Shown here: in pieces, positions 6,206 through 6,248 of the stretch
Numbering within the stretch: position 1 is the first letter of the stretch
How the letters are laid out: each line of letters begins with the position of its first letter
NCBI GenBank assembly: GCA_016934225.1
Contig: JAFGTH010000082.1
Coordinates: 1-6,248 of the forward strand
Source of the DNA: Lentisphaerota bacterium
GTDB taxonomy: Bacteria > Verrucomicrobiota > Kiritimatiellia > UBA8416 > JAFGTH01
DNA length: 6,248 nucleotides
Direction of reading: 5' to 3'
The notes under the pieces: generated by a model
What the model saw: the letters and a program-made list of their open reading frames with translations, nothing else
Databases searched by the model: none
What the model was told of the DNA's origin: nothing
Translations under genes and position numbers: made by a program

Positions 6206-6248
6206 TCTCAAGTCCTTAATGCGATCCAAAATCTTGGCGCTGTTGTTG

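Overview
The window reads as ordinary bacterial chromosome. It holds six protein-coding genes, one of them cut by the left edge. I see no rRNA, tRNA, CRISPR array, insertion sequence or phage gene. Coding density is high, base composition looks moderate (by eye a little under 50% GC), and clear Shine-Dalgarno sequences precede two minus-strand genes (GGGAGGG and AAGGA). The DUF2851 protein is, as I recall, typical of Bacteroidota and the PVC group (Verrucomicrobia, Lentisphaerae, Kiritimatiellae). Strong Shine-Dalgarno sites argue against Bacteroidota, so a PVC-type bacterium is my low-confidence guess; the HisH/HisF subtype also resembles those of deltaproteobacteria.

Layout from left to right. 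1-228 (+) is the C-terminal tail of a GT4-type glycosyltransferase. 229-409 is a spacer with a candidate sigma-70 promoter. 410-1806 (+) is a two-gene unit, hisH and hisF, overlapping by 7 nt; it encodes the two subunits of imidazole glycerol phosphate synthase with essentially all catalytic residues intact. 1835-2056 (-) is a small, very basic protein of unknown function, convergent with hisF. 2057-2286 is the divergent intergenic region. 2287-2793 (+) is a stand-alone cyclic-nucleotide-binding domain protein without a DNA-binding domain. 2794-2857 is a short convergent gap with two inverted repeats. 2858-4324 (-) is a DUF2851 protein. 4325-4531 is a spacer with a candidate promoter. 4532-6205 (-) is a membrane histidine kinase with a periplasmic solute-binding domain.

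The genes do not form one obvious system. HisH and HisF act together: HisH releases ammonia from glutamine and HisF uses it to make imidazole glycerol phosphate and AICAR. No other his gene lies in the window, so the histidine genes are probably dispersed. The cyclic-nucleotide protein and the kinase are both sensory, but neither has a visible output partner here. The most worthwhile leads are the unrecognised 73-residue basic protein and the DUF2851 protein, whose conserved acidic/histidine block plus C-terminal cysteine cluster looks enzymatic. I did not find convincing evidence of a novel multi-gene system.
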